DNA from: Henricia sp. BOLD:AAB3569
Lineage: Eukaryota; Echinodermata; Asteroidea; Spinulosida; Echinasteridae
Assembly: GCA_037783545.1 (NCBI GenBank)
Contig: JBBELK010000541.1
Span: 310,001 to 374,000, forward strand
Direction of reading: 5' to 3'
DNA: 64,000 nucleotides
A model generated the notes under the pieces. That model did no database searches, had not been told where the DNA came from, and was given only the letters and a program-made list of their open reading frames with translations. Shown in pieces: positions 48,476-60,300 of the stretch (position 1 is the first letter of the stretch; every line of letters starts with the position of its first letter). The position numbers and the translations under genes were made by a program.

Positions 48476-49883
48476 ACAGACAGCCACAGGTTGCGGGAGC
48501 AACCAGGAAGCGCCAACCCATTTTTTTTCTAAACTCTGAAATTTCTCTGCCATTTCCCGGCGAAAGTCTGTCAATTTTTTAGGACAAGTGCGCAATATAG
48601 AGTCTTTGGAGCATGCAGAATTTGAAGTTCGTCGGAACATTTTTCGACCTCCAAATTTGCCGACGTTTGGACCACACTTTGACCAAAATCCCGTCCCAAA
48701 CTGGGCCGTGTCAACGACAGTCCGAAGGACTGAGCATGCGCACGAGTCAGGAGTACACCAAAGAGGTGTGTACAGACAGCCACAGGTTGCGGGAGCAACC
48801 AGGAAGCGACAACCCCTTTTTTTCTAAACTCTGAAATTTCTCTGCCATTTCCCGGCGAAAGTCTGTCAATTTTTTAGGACAAGTGCGCAATATAGAGTCT
48901 TTGGAGCATGCAAAATTTGAAGTTCGTCGGAACATTTTTCGACCTCCAAATTTGCCGACGTTTGGACCACACTTTGACCAAAATCCCGTCCCAAACTGGG
49001 CCGTGTCAACGACAGTCCGAAGGACTGAGCATGCGCACGAGTCAGGAGTACACCAAAGAGGTGTGTACAGACAGCCACAGGTTGCGGGAGCAACCAGGAG
49101 GCGCCAACCCCTTTTTTTCTAAACTCTGAAATTTCTCTGCCATTTCCCGGCGAAAGTCTGTCAATTTTGTAGGACAAGTGCGCAATATAGAGTCTTTGGA
49201 GCATGCAAAATTTGAAGTTCGTCGGAACATTTTTCGACCTCCAAATTTGCCGACGTTTGGACCACACTTTGACCAAAATCCCGTCCCAAACTGGGCCGTG
49301 TCAACGACAGTCCGAAGGACTGAGCATGCGCACGAGTCAGGGTACACCAAAGAGGTGTGTACAGACAGCCACAGGTTGCGGGAGCATCCAGGAAGCGCCA
49401 ACCCCTTTTTTTCTAAACTCTGAAATTTCTCTGCCATTTCCCCGCGAAAGTCTGTCAATTTTTTAGGACAAGTGCGCAATATAGAGTCTTTGGAGCATGC
49501 AAAATTTGAAGTTCGTCGGAACATTTTTCGACCTCCAAATTTGCCGACGTTTGGACCACACTTTGACCAAATTCCCGTCCCAAACTGGGCCGTGTCAACG
49601 ACAGTCCGAAGGACTGAGCATGCGCACGAGTCAGGAGTACACCAAAGAGGTGTGTACAGACAGCCACAGGTTGCGGGAGCAACCAGGAAGCGCCAACCCC
49701 CTTTTTTTCTAAACTCTGAAATTTCTCTGCCATTTCCCGGCGAAAGTCTGTCAATTTTTTAGGACAAGTGCGCAATATAGAGTCTTTGGAGCATGCAAAA
49801 TTTGAAGTTCGTCGGAAAATTTTTCGACCTCCAAATTTGCCGACGTTTGGACCACACTTTGACCAAAATCCCTTTTTCTAAAA

Positions 49884-49907
49884 TGTTTTATTCGTCCGAA
49901 TAAAACA
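49884..49907. other. 24-bp inverted repeat at left edge of segment C, copy 1
   Basis: Arms TGTTTTATTCG and CGAATAAAACA separated by TC. It lies 11 bp inside the left edge of C and is identical in all three copies. Confidence 0.75.
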
Positions 49908-49957
49908 CGCTAACCAGTCCAACGTTGTTACCGATAGAACCAGTGCTTCAGGCGTTG

Positions 49958-50226
49958 TCGTTGCCAGTCCAGGTCATTTATCCACTAAGCGTTCGCCGTT
50001 ATTGCAAAATTTCCTCATTCGTAGTCGTTGCCAGTACAGGTCATTTATCCACTAAGCGTTCGCCGTTATTGCCAAATTTCCTCATTCGTAGTCGTTGCCA
50101 GTCCAGGTAATTTATCCACCAATTGTTCGCCGTTATTGCCAAATTTCCTCATTCGTTGTCGTTGCCAGTCCAGGTCATTTATCCACCAAATTTCGTCATT
50201 CGTTGTCGTTGCCAATCCAGGTCATT
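49958..50226 (+). repeat. 67-bp minisatellite in segment C, copy 1
   Basis: Units start TCGTTGCCAGTCCAGGT at 49958, 50025, 50092 and 50159 (the last shortened to 47 bp by a 20-bp deletion), with a partial unit at 50206. It is a plain tandem repeat without spacers, so not a CRISPR array. Confidence 0.85.
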
Positions 50227-50572
50227 ATCCGGCGAGTATTCTCCATCACAATCATCACCAATCTTGGTCGATCGTGTCCGAGTATCAGGTCATATCCTTC
50301 GAGAAGCACCACAGGTACATCCTCATAAAACCACAATCGTCACCAGTCCAGGTCTGGAAGAATCAAGACCGCAGACTCGGATCCAATCGTGTTCCAAAAT
50401 TGCATCGGCGTTCCCCGTGACGTACGTACTGGTCACTCCATCATTGAGCAACGTTCCAGGACATCACGGGATTCCGCGAAAAACTCCTCCAAACTACCTA
50501 TGTGCAAGGGTAGTCCTTTGGAAAGCGGTCATCACAGGCCAGCGAGGAAAGAACCCGTACGCCAACCCGACC

Positions 50573-52646
50573 GCCCCAAACTGCGTTGCGTTAACGACAG
50601 TCCGAAGGACTGAGCATGCGCACGAGTCAGGAGTACACCAAAGAGGTGTGTACAGACAGCCACAGGTTGCGGGAGCAACCAGGAAGCGCCAACCCCTTTT
50701 TTTCTAAACTCTGAAATTTCTCTGCCATTTCCCGGCGAAAGTCTGTCAATTTTTTAGGACAAGTGCGCAATATAGAGTCTTTGGAGCATGCAAAATTTGA
50801 AGTTCGTCGGAACATTTTTCGACCTCCAAATTTGCCGACGTTTGGACCACACTTTGACCAAAATCCCGTCCCAAACTGGGCCGTGTCAACGACAGTCCGA
50901 AGGACTGAGCATGCGCAGGAGTCAGGAGTACACCAAAGAGGTGTGTACAGACAGCCACAGGTTGCGGGAGCAACCAGGAAGCGCCAACCCCTTTTTTTCT
51001 TCTAAACTCTGAAATTTCTCTGCCATTTCCCGGCGAAAGTCTGTCAATTTTTTAGGACAAGTGCGCAATATAGAGTCTTTGGAGCATGCAAAATTTGAAG
51101 TTCGTCGGAACATTTTTCGACCTCCAAATTTGCCGACGTTTGGACCACACTTTGACCAAAATCCCGTCCCAAACTGGGCCGTGTCAACGACAGTCCGAAG
51201 GACTGAGCATGCGCAGGAGTCAGGAGTACACCAAAGAGGTGTGTATAGACAGCCACAGGTTGCGGGAGCAACCAGGAAGCGCCAACCCCTTTTTTTCTTC
51301 TAAACTCTGAAATTTCTCTGCCATTTCCCGGTGAAAGTCTGTCAATTTTTTAGGACAAGTGCGCAATATAGAGTCTTTGGAGCATGCAAAATTTGAAGTT
51401 CGTCGGAAGATTTTTCGACCTCCAAATTTGCCGACGTTTGGACCACACTTTGACCAAAATCCCGTCCCAAACTGGGCCGTGTCAACGACAGTCCGAAGGA
51501 CTGAGCATGCGCACGAGTCAGTAGTACACCAAAGAGGTGTGTACAGACAGCCACAGGTTGCGGGAGCAACCAGGAAGCGCCAACCCCTTTTTTTTCTAAA
51601 CTCTGAAATTTCTCTGCCATTTCCCGGCGAAAGTCTGTCAATTTTTTAGGACAAGTGCGCAATATAGAGTCTTTGGAGCATGCAAAATTTGAAGTTCGTC
51701 GGAACATTTTTCGACCTCCAAATTTGCCGACGTTTGGACCACACTTTGACCAAAATCCCGTCCCAAACTGGGCCGTGTCAACGACAGTCCGAAGGACTGA
51801 GCATGCGCACGAGTCAGGAGTACACCAAAGAGGTGTGTACAGACAGCCACAGGTTGCGGGAGCAACCAGGAAGCGCCAACCCCTTTTTTTTCTAAACTCT
51901 GATATTTCTCTGCCATTTCCCGGCGAAAGTCTGTCAATTTTTTAGGACAAGTGCGCAATATAGAGTCTTTGGAGCATGCAAAATTTGAAGTTCGTCGGAA
52001 CATTTTTCGACCTCCAAATTTGCCGACGTTTGGACCACACTTTGACCAAAATCCCGTCCCAAACTGGGCCGTGTCAACGACAGTCCGAAGGACTGAGCAT
52101 GCGCACGAGTCAGGAGTACACCAAAGAGGTGTGTACAGACAGCCACAGGTTGCGGGAGCAACCAAGAAGCGCCAACCCCTTTTTTTTCTAAACTCTGAAA
52201 TTTCTCTGCCATTTCCCGGCGAAAGTCTGTCAATTGTTTAGGACAAGTGCGCAATATAGAGTCTTTGGAGCATGCCAAATTTGAAGTTCGTCGGAACATT
52301 TTTCGACCTCCAAATTTGCCGACGTTTGGACCACACTTTGACCAAAATCCCGTCCGAAACTGGGCCGTGTCAACGACAGTCCGAAGGACTGAGCATGCGC
52401 ACGAGTCAGGAGTACACCAAAGAGGTGTGTACAGACAGCCACAGGTTGCGGGAGCAACCAGGAAGCGCCAACCCCTTTTTTTCTAAACTCTGAAATTTCT
52501 CTGCCATTTCCCGGCGAAAGTCTGTCAATTTTTTAGGACAAGTGCGCAATATAGAGTCTTTGGAGCATGCAAAATTTGAAGTTCGTCGGAAGATTTTTCG
52601 ACCTCCAAATTTGCCGACGTTTGGACCACACTTTGACCAAAATCCC
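50573..52646. repeat. Satellite B array, block 3 (seven units)
   Basis: Seven units between segment C copies 1 and 2; with C they make a 2774-bp higher-order unit. Unit markers include GCGCAGGAGTCAGG, CTTTTTTTCTTC, GGAAGATTTTTCG, CAGTAGTACACC and GTCCGAAACTGG, in this order. Confidence 0.92.
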
Positions 52647-53346
52647 TTTTTCTAAAATGTTTTATTCGTCCGAATAAAACACGCTAACCAGTCCAACGTT
52701 GTTACCGATAGAACCAGTGCTTCAGGCGTTGTCGTTGCCAGTCCAGGTCATTTATCCACTAAGCGTTCGCCGTTATTGCAAAATTTCCTCTTTCGTAGTC
52801 GTTGCCAGTCCAGGTCATTTATCCACTAAGCGTTCGCCGTTATTGCCAAATTTCCTCATTCGTAGTCGTTGCCAGTCCAGGTAATTTATCCACCAATTGT
52901 TCGCCGTTATTGCCAAATTTCCTCATTCGTTGTCGTTGCCAGTCCAGGTCATTTATCCACCAAATTTCCTCATTCGTTGTCGTTGCCAATCCAGGTCATT
53001 ATCCGGCGAGTATTCTCCATCACAATCATCACCAATCTTGGTCGATCGTGTCCGAGTATCAGGTCATATCCTTCGAGAAGCACCACAGGTACATCCTCAT
53101 AAAACCACAATCGTCACCAGTCCAGGTCTGGAAGAATCAAGACCGCAGACTCGGATCCAATCGTGTTCCAAAATTGCATCGGCGTTCCCCGTGACGTACG
53201 TACTGGTCACTCCATCATTGAGCAACGTTCCAGGACATCACGGGATTCCGCGAAAAACTCCTCCAAACTACCTATGTGCAAGGGTAGTCCTTTGGAAAGC
53301 GGTCATCACAGGCCAGCGAGGAAAGAACCCGTACGCCAACCCGACC
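52647..53346 (+). repeat. Segment C, copy 2
   Basis: Copy of 49873-50572 at offset 2774. Small differences: TTCCTCTTTCG near 52786 instead of TTCCTCATTCG, and CCAGTCCAGG near 52804 where copy 1 has CCAGTACAGG. The minisatellite is at 52732-53000 and the inverted repeat at 52658-52681. Confidence 0.85.
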
Positions 53347-56300
53347 GCCCCAAACTGCGTTGCGTTAACGACAGTCCGAAGGACTGAGCATGCGCACGAG
53401 TCAGGAGTACACCAAAGAGGTGTGTACAGACAGCCACAGGTTGCGGGAGCAACCAGGAAGCGCCAACCCCTTTTTTTCTAAACTCTGAAATTTCTCTGCC
53501 ATTTCCCGGCGAAAGTCTGTCAATTTTTTAGGACAAGTGCGCAATATAGAGTCTTTGGAGCATGCAAAATTTGAAGTTCGTCGGAACATTTTTCGACCTC
53601 CAAATTTGCCGACGTTTGGACCACACTTTGACCAAAATCCCGTCCCAAACTGGGCCGTGTCAACGACAGTCCGAAGGACTGAGCATGCGCAGGAGTCAGG
53701 AGTACACCAAAGAGGTGTGTACAGACAGCCACAGGTTGCGGGAGCAACCAGGAAGCGCCAACCCCTTTTTTTCTTCTAAACTCTGAAATTTCTCTGCCAT
53801 TTCCCGGCGAAAGTCTGTCAATTTTTTAGGACAAGTGCGCAATATAGAGTCTTTGGAGCATGCAAAATTTGAAGTTCGTCGGAACATTTTTCGACCTCCA
53901 AATTTGCCGACGTTTGGACCACACTTTGACCAAAATCCCGTCCCAAACTGGGCCGTGTCAACGACAGTCCGAAGGACTGAGCATGCGCAGGAGTCAGGAG
54001 TACACCAAAGAGGTGTGTATAGACAGCCACAGGTTGCGGGAGCAACCAGGAAGCGCCAACCCCTTTTTTTCTTCTAAACTCTGAAATTTCTCTGCCATTT
54101 CCCGGTGAAAGTCTGTCAATTTTTTAGGACAAGTGCGCAATATAGAGTCTTTGGAGCATGCAAAATTTGAAGTTCGTCGGAAGATTTTTCGACCTCCAAA
54201 TTTGCCGACGTTTGGACCACACTTTGACCAAAATCCCGTCCCAAACTGGGCCGTGTCAACGACAGTCCGAAGGACTGAGCATGCGCACGAGTCAGTAGTA
54301 CACCAAAGAGGTGTGTACAGACAGCCACAGGTTGCGGGAGCAACCAGGAAGCGCCAACCCCTTTTTTTTCTAAACTCTGAAATTTCTCTGCCATTTCCCG
54401 GCGAAAGTCTGTCAATTTTTTAGGACAAGTGCGCAATATAGAGTCTTTGGAGCATGCAAAATTTGAAGTTCGTCGGAACATTTTTCGACCTCCAAATTTG
54501 CCGACGTTTGGACCACACTTTGACCAAAATCCCGTCCCAAACTGGGCCGTGTCAACGACAGTCCGAAGGACTGAGCATGCGCACGAGTCAGGAGTACACC
54601 AAAGAGGTGTGTACAGACAGCCACAGGTTGCGGGAGCAACCAGGAAGCGCCAACCCCTTTTTTTTCTAAACTCTGAAATTTCTCTGCCATTTCCCGGCGA
54701 AAGTCTGTCAATTTTTTAGGACAAGTGCGCAATATAGAGTCTTTGGAGCATGCAAAATTTGAAGTTCGTCGGAAAATTTTTCGACCTCCAAATTTGCCGA
54801 CGTTTGGACCACACTTTGACCAAAATCCCGTCCCAAACTGGGCCGTGTCAACGACAGTCCGAAGGACTGAGCATGCGCACGAGTCAGGAGTACACCAAAG
54901 AGGTGTGTACAGACAGCCACAGGTTGCGGGAGCAACCAGGAAGCGCCAACCCCTTTTTTTCTTCTAAACTCTGAAATTTCTCTGCCATTTCCCGGCGAAA
55001 GTCTGTCAATTTTTTAGGACAAGTGCGCAATATAGAGTCTTTGGAGCATGCAAAATTTGAAGTTCGTCGGAACATTTTTCGACCTCCAAATTTGCCGACG
55101 TTTGGACCACACTTTGACCAAAATCCCGTCCCAAACTGGGCCGTGTCAACGACAGTCCGAAGGACTGAGCATGCGCAGGAGTCAGGAGTACACCAAAGAG
55201 GTGTGTATAGACAGCCACAGGTTGCGGGAGCAACCAGGAAGCGCCAACCCCTTTTTTCTTCTAAACTCTGAAATTTCTCTGCCATTTCCCGGTGAAAGTC
55301 TGTCAATTTTTTAGGACAAGTGCGCAATATAGAGTCTTTGGAGCATGCAAAATTTGAAGTTCGTCGGAAGATTTTTCGACCTCCAAATTTGCCGACGTTT
55401 GGACCACACTTTGACCAAAATCCCGTCCCAAACTGGGCCGTGTCAACGACAGTCCGAAGGACTGAGCATGCGCACGAGTCAGTAGTACACCAAAGAGGTG
55501 TGTACAGACAGCCACAGGTTGCGGGAGCAACCAGGAAGCGCCAACCCCTTTTTTTCTAAACTCTGAAATTTCTCTGCCATTTCCCGGCGAAAGTCTGTCA
55601 ATTTTTTAGGACAAGTGCGCAATATAGAGTCTTTGGAGCATGCAAAATTTGAAGTTCGTCGGAACATTTTTCGACCTCCAAATTTGCCGACGTTTGGACC
55701 ACACTTTGACCAAAATCCCGTCCCAAACTGGGCCGTGTCAACGACAGTCCGAAGGACTGAGCATGCGCACGAGTCAGGAGTACACCAAAGAGGTGTGTAC
55801 AGACAGCCACAGGTTGCGGGAGCAACCAGGAAGCGCCAACCCCTTTTTTTTCTAAACTCTGAAATTTCTCTGCCATTTCCCGGCGAAAGTCTGTCAATTT
55901 TTTAGGACAAGTGCGCAATATAGAGTCTTTGGAGCATGCAAAATTTGAAGTTCGTCGGAACATTTTTCGACCTCCAAATTTGCCGACGTTTGGACCACAC
56001 TTTGACCAAAATCCCGTCCCAAACTGGGCCGTGTCAACGACAGTCCGAAGGACTGAGCATGCGCACGAGTCAGGAGTACACCAAAGAGGTGTGTACAGAC
56101 AGCCACAGGTTGCGGGAGCAACCAGGAAGCGCCAACCCCTTTTTTTTCTAAACTCTGAAATTTCTCTGCCATTTCCCGGCGAAAGTCTGTCAATTGTTTA
56201 GGACAAGTGCGCAATATAGAGTCTTTGGAGCATGCCAAATTTGAAGTTCGTCGGAACATTTTTCGACCTCCAAATTTGCCGACGTTTGGACCACACTTTG

Positions 56301-56606
56301 ACCAAAATCCCGTCCGAAACTGGGCCGTGTCAACGACAGTCCGAAGGACTGAGCATGCGCACGAGTCAGGAGTACACCAAAGAGGTGTGTACAGACAGCC
56401 ACAGGTTGCGGGAGCAACCAGGAAGCGCCAACCCCTTTTTTTCTAAACTCTGAAATTTCTCTGCCATTTCCCGGCGAAAGTCTGTCAATTTTTTAGGACA
56501 AGTGCGCAATATAGAGTCTTTGGAGCATGCAAAATTTGAAGTTCGTCGGAAGATTTTTCGACCTCCAAATTTGCCGACGTTTGGACCACACTTTGACCAA
56601 AATCCC
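53347..56606. repeat. Satellite B array, block 4 (eleven units)
   Basis: Eleven units between segment C copies 2 and 3 (period 3960 bp including C). The first units repeat the marker order of block 3. Then a four-unit stretch carrying the AGGAGTCAGG, GGAAGATTTTT and CAGTAGTAC markers is duplicated near 54725-55614, which explains the four extra units. Confidence 0.92.
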
Positions 56607-57306
56607 TTTTTCTAAAATGTTTTATTCGTCCGAATAAAACACGCTAACCAGTCCAACGTTGTTACCGATAGAACCAGTGCTTCAGGCGTTGTCGTTGCCA
56701 GTCCAGGTCATTTATCCACTAAGCGTTCGCCGTTATTGCAAAATTTCCTCTTTCGTAGTCGTTGCCAGTCCAGGTCATTTATCCACTAAGCGTTCGCCGT
56801 TATTGCCAAATTTCCTCATTCGTAGTCGTTGCCAGTCCAGGTAATTTATCCACCAATTGTTCGCCGTTATTGCCAAATTTCCTCATTCGTTGTCGTTGCC
56901 AGTCCAGGTCATTTATCCACCAAATTTCCTCATTCGTTGTCGTTGCCAATCCAGGTCATTATCCGGCGAGTATTCTCCATCACAATCATCACCAATCTTG
57001 GTCGATCGTGTCCGAGTATCAGGTCATATCCTTCGAGAAGCACCACAGGTACATCCTCATAAAACCACAATCGTCACCAGTCCAGGTCTGGAAGAATCAA
57101 GACCGCAGACTCGGATCCAATCGTGTTCCAAAATTGCATCGGCGTTCCCCGTGACGTACGTACTGGTCACTCCATCATTGAGCAACGTTCCAGGACATCA
57201 CGGGATTCCGCTAAAAACTCCTCCAAACTACCTATGTGCAAGGGTAGTCCTTTGGAAAGCGGTCATCACAGGCCAGCGAGGAAAGAACCCGTACGCCAAC
57301 CCGACC
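56607..57306 (+). repeat. Segment C, copy 3
   Basis: Copy of 52647-53346 at offset 3960, with GATTCCGCTAAAAAC near 57205 instead of GATTCCGCGAAAAAC. The minisatellite is at 56692-56960 and the inverted repeat at 56618-56641. Confidence 0.85.
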
Positions 57307-60300
57307 GCCCCAAACTGCGTTGCGTTAACGACAGTCCGAAGGACTGAGCATGCGCACGAGTCAGGAGTACACCAAAGAGGTGTGTACAGACAGCCACAGG
57401 TTGCGGGAGCAACCAGGAAGCGCCAACCCCTTTTTTTCTTCTAAACTCTGAAATTTCTCTGCCATTTCCCGGCGAAAGTCTGTCAATTTTTTAGGACAAG
57501 TGCGCTATATAGAGTCTTTGGAGCATGCAAAATTTGAAGTTCGTCGGAACATTTTTCGACCTCCAAATTTGCCGACGTTTGGACCACACTTTGACCAAAA
57601 TCCCGTCCCAAACTGGGCCGTGTCAACGACAGTCCGAAGGACTGAGCATGCGCAGGAGTCAGGAGTACACCAAAGAGGTGTGTACAGACAGCCACAGGTT
57701 GCGGGAGCAACCAGGAAGCGCCAACCCCTTTTTTTCTTCTAAACTCTGAAATTTCTCTGCCATTTCCCGGTGAAAGTCTGTCAATTTTTTAGGACAAGTG
57801 CGCAATATAGAGTCTTTGGAGCATGCAAAATTTGAAGTTCGTCGGAAGATTTTTCGACCTCCAAATTTGCCGACGTTTGGACCACACTTTGACCAAAATC
57901 CCGTCCCAAACTGGGCCGTGTCAACGACAGTCCGAAGGACTGAGCATGCGCACGAGTCAGTAGTACACCAAAGAGGTGTGTACAGACAGCCACAGGTTGC
58001 GGGAGCAACCAGGAAGCGCCAACCCCTTTTTTTTCTAAACTCTGAAATTTCTCTGCCATTTCCCGGCGAAAGTCTGTCAATTTTTTAGGACAAGTGCGCA
58101 ATATAGAGTCTTTGGAGCATGCAAAATTTGAAGTTCGTCGGAACATTTTTCGACCTCCAAATTTGCCGACGTTTGGACCACACTTTGACCAAAATCCCGT
58201 CCCAAACTGGGCCGTGTCAACGACAGTCCGAAGGACTGAGCATGCGCACGAGTCAGGAGTACACCAAAGAGGTGTGTACAGACAGCCACAGGTTGCGGGA
58301 GCAACCAGGAAGCGCCAACCCCTTTTTTTTCTAAACTCTGAAATTTCTCTGCCATTTCCCGGCGAAAGTCTGTCAATTTTTTAGGACAAGTGCGCAATAT
58401 AGAGTCTTTGGAGCATGCAAAATTTGAAGTTCGTCGGAACATTTTTCGACCTCCAAATTTGCCGACGTTTGGACCACACTTTGACCAAAATCCCGTCCCA
58501 AACTGGGCCGTGTCAACGACAGTCCGAAGGACTGAGCATGCGCACGAGTCAGGAGTACACCAAAGAGGTGTGTACAGACAGCCACAGGTTGCGGGAGCAA
58601 CCAGGAAGCGCCAACCCCTTTTTTTTCTAAACTCTGAAATTTCTCTGCCATTTCCCGGCGAAAGTCTGTCAATTTTTTAGGACAAGTGCGCAATATAAAG
58701 TCTTTGGAGCATGCCAAATTTGAAGTTCGTCGGAACATTTTTCGACCTCCAAATTTGCCGACGTTTGGACCACACTTTGACCAAAATCCCGTCCGAAACT
58801 GGGCCGTGTCAACGACAGTCCGAAGGACTGAGCATGCGCACGAGTCAGGAGTACACCAAAGAGGTGTGTACAGACAGCCACAGGTTGCGGGAGCAACCAG
58901 GAAGCGCCAACCCCTTTTTTTCTAAACTCTGAAATTTCTCTGCCATTTCCCGGCGAAAGTCTGTCAATTTTTTAGGACAAGTGCGCAATATAGAGTCTTT
59001 GGAGCATGCAAAATTTGAAGTTCGTCGGAACATTTTTCGACCTCCAAATTTGCCGACGTTTGGACCACACTTTGACCAAAATCCCGTCCCAAACTGGGCC
59101 GTGTCAACGACAGTCCGAAGGACTGAGCATGCGCACGAGTCAGGAGTACACCAAAGAGGTGTGTACAGACAGCCACAGGTTGCGGGAGCAACCAGGAAGC
59201 GCCAACCCCTTTTTTTCTAAACTCTGAAATTTCTCTGCTATTTCCCGGCGAAAGTCTGTCAATTTTTTAGGACAAGTGCGCAATATAGAGTCTTTGGAGC
59301 ATGCAAAATTTGAAGTTCGTCGGAACATTTTTCGACCTCCAAATTTGCCGACGTTTGGACCACACTTTGACCATAATCCCGTCCCAAACTGGGCCGTGTC
59401 AACGACAGTCCGAAGGACTGAGCATGCGCACGAGTCAGGAGTACACCAAAGAGGTGTGTACAGACAGCCACAGGTTGCGGGAGCAACCAGGAAGCGCCAA
59501 CCCCTTTTTTTCTAAACTCTGAAATTTCTCTGCCATTTCCCGGCGAAAGTCTGTCAATTTTTTAGGACAAGTGCGCAATATAGAGTCTTTGGAGCATGCA
59601 AAATTTTTCGACCTCCAAATTTGCCGACGTTTGGACCACACTTTGACCAAAATCCCGTCCCAAACTGGGCCGTGTCAACGACAGTCCGAAGGACTGAGCA
59701 TGCGCACGAGTCAGGAGTACACCAAAGAGGTGTGTACAGACAGCCACAGGTTGCGGGAGCAACCAGGAAGCGCCAACCCCTTTTTTTCTAAACTCTGAAA
59801 TTTCTCTGCCATTTCCCTGCGAAAGTCTGTAATTTTTTTACGACAAGTGCGCAATATAAAGTCTTTGGAGCATGCAAAATTTGAAGTTCGTCGGAACATT
59901 TTTCGACCTCCAAATTTGCCGACGTTTGGACCACACTTTGACCAAAATCCCGTCCCAAACTGGGCCGTGTCAACGACAGTCCGAAGGACTGAGCATGCGC
60001 AGGAGTCAGGAGTACACCAAAGAGGTGTGTACAGACAGCCACAGGTTGCGGGAGCAACCAGGAAGCGCCAACCCCTTTTTTTTCTAAACTCTGAAATTTC
60101 TCTGCCATTTCCCGGCGAAAGTCTGTCAATTTTTTAGGACAAGTGCGCAATATAGAGTCTTTGGAGCATGCAAAATTTGAAGTTCGTCGGAACATTTTTC
60201 GACCTCCAAATTTGCCGACGTTTGGACCACACTTTGACCAAAATCCCGTCCCAAACTGGGCCGTGTCAACGACAGTCCGAAGGACTGAGCATGCGCACGA

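Larger units (their letters stand above)
40828..49872. repeat. Satellite B array, block 2, with SINE-bearing units
   Basis: About 28-30 units of 295-297 bp, interrupted only by three SINE copies. Two main subtypes alternate: GGGAGCAACCAGG and GGGAGCATCCAGG. The second breaks one pair of a small hairpin. A further subtype reads ATGCACACGAGTCAGGAGTG (42956, 43548). T-run lengths of 7-9 decide whether antisense frames read through, producing the 418-codon shadow ORF at 46543-47799. Confidence 0.94.
49873..50572 (+). repeat. Segment C, copy 1 (700 bp, in satellite B higher-order repeat)
   Basis: Satellite B stops after CCAAAATCCC and a 700-bp unrelated segment begins TTTTTCTAAAATG. It holds a 24-bp inverted repeat, a 67-bp minisatellite and about 345 bp of unique sequence. 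On the right it passes into a degenerate version of the B unit start (CCGCCCCAAACTGCGTTGCG then TTAACGACAG), then a normal B unit. The degenerate edge suggests C plus B belong to one older, longer element. A 194-codon frame runs through C into B, but I see no recognisable protein. Confidence 0.85.

Noticed and set aside
49958-50226. Regular 67-bp repeats resembling a CRISPR array
   Set aside because: The whole unit repeats with no variable spacers, the setting is eukaryotic satellite, and no cas-like gene is present.
56857-57444. 194-195-codon frame through segment C and into satellite B, present in all three copies
   Set aside because: It runs through the minisatellite and into satellite, two other frames are open in the same stretch, and no domain is recognisable. 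Copies are recent duplicates, so conservation carries no weight.
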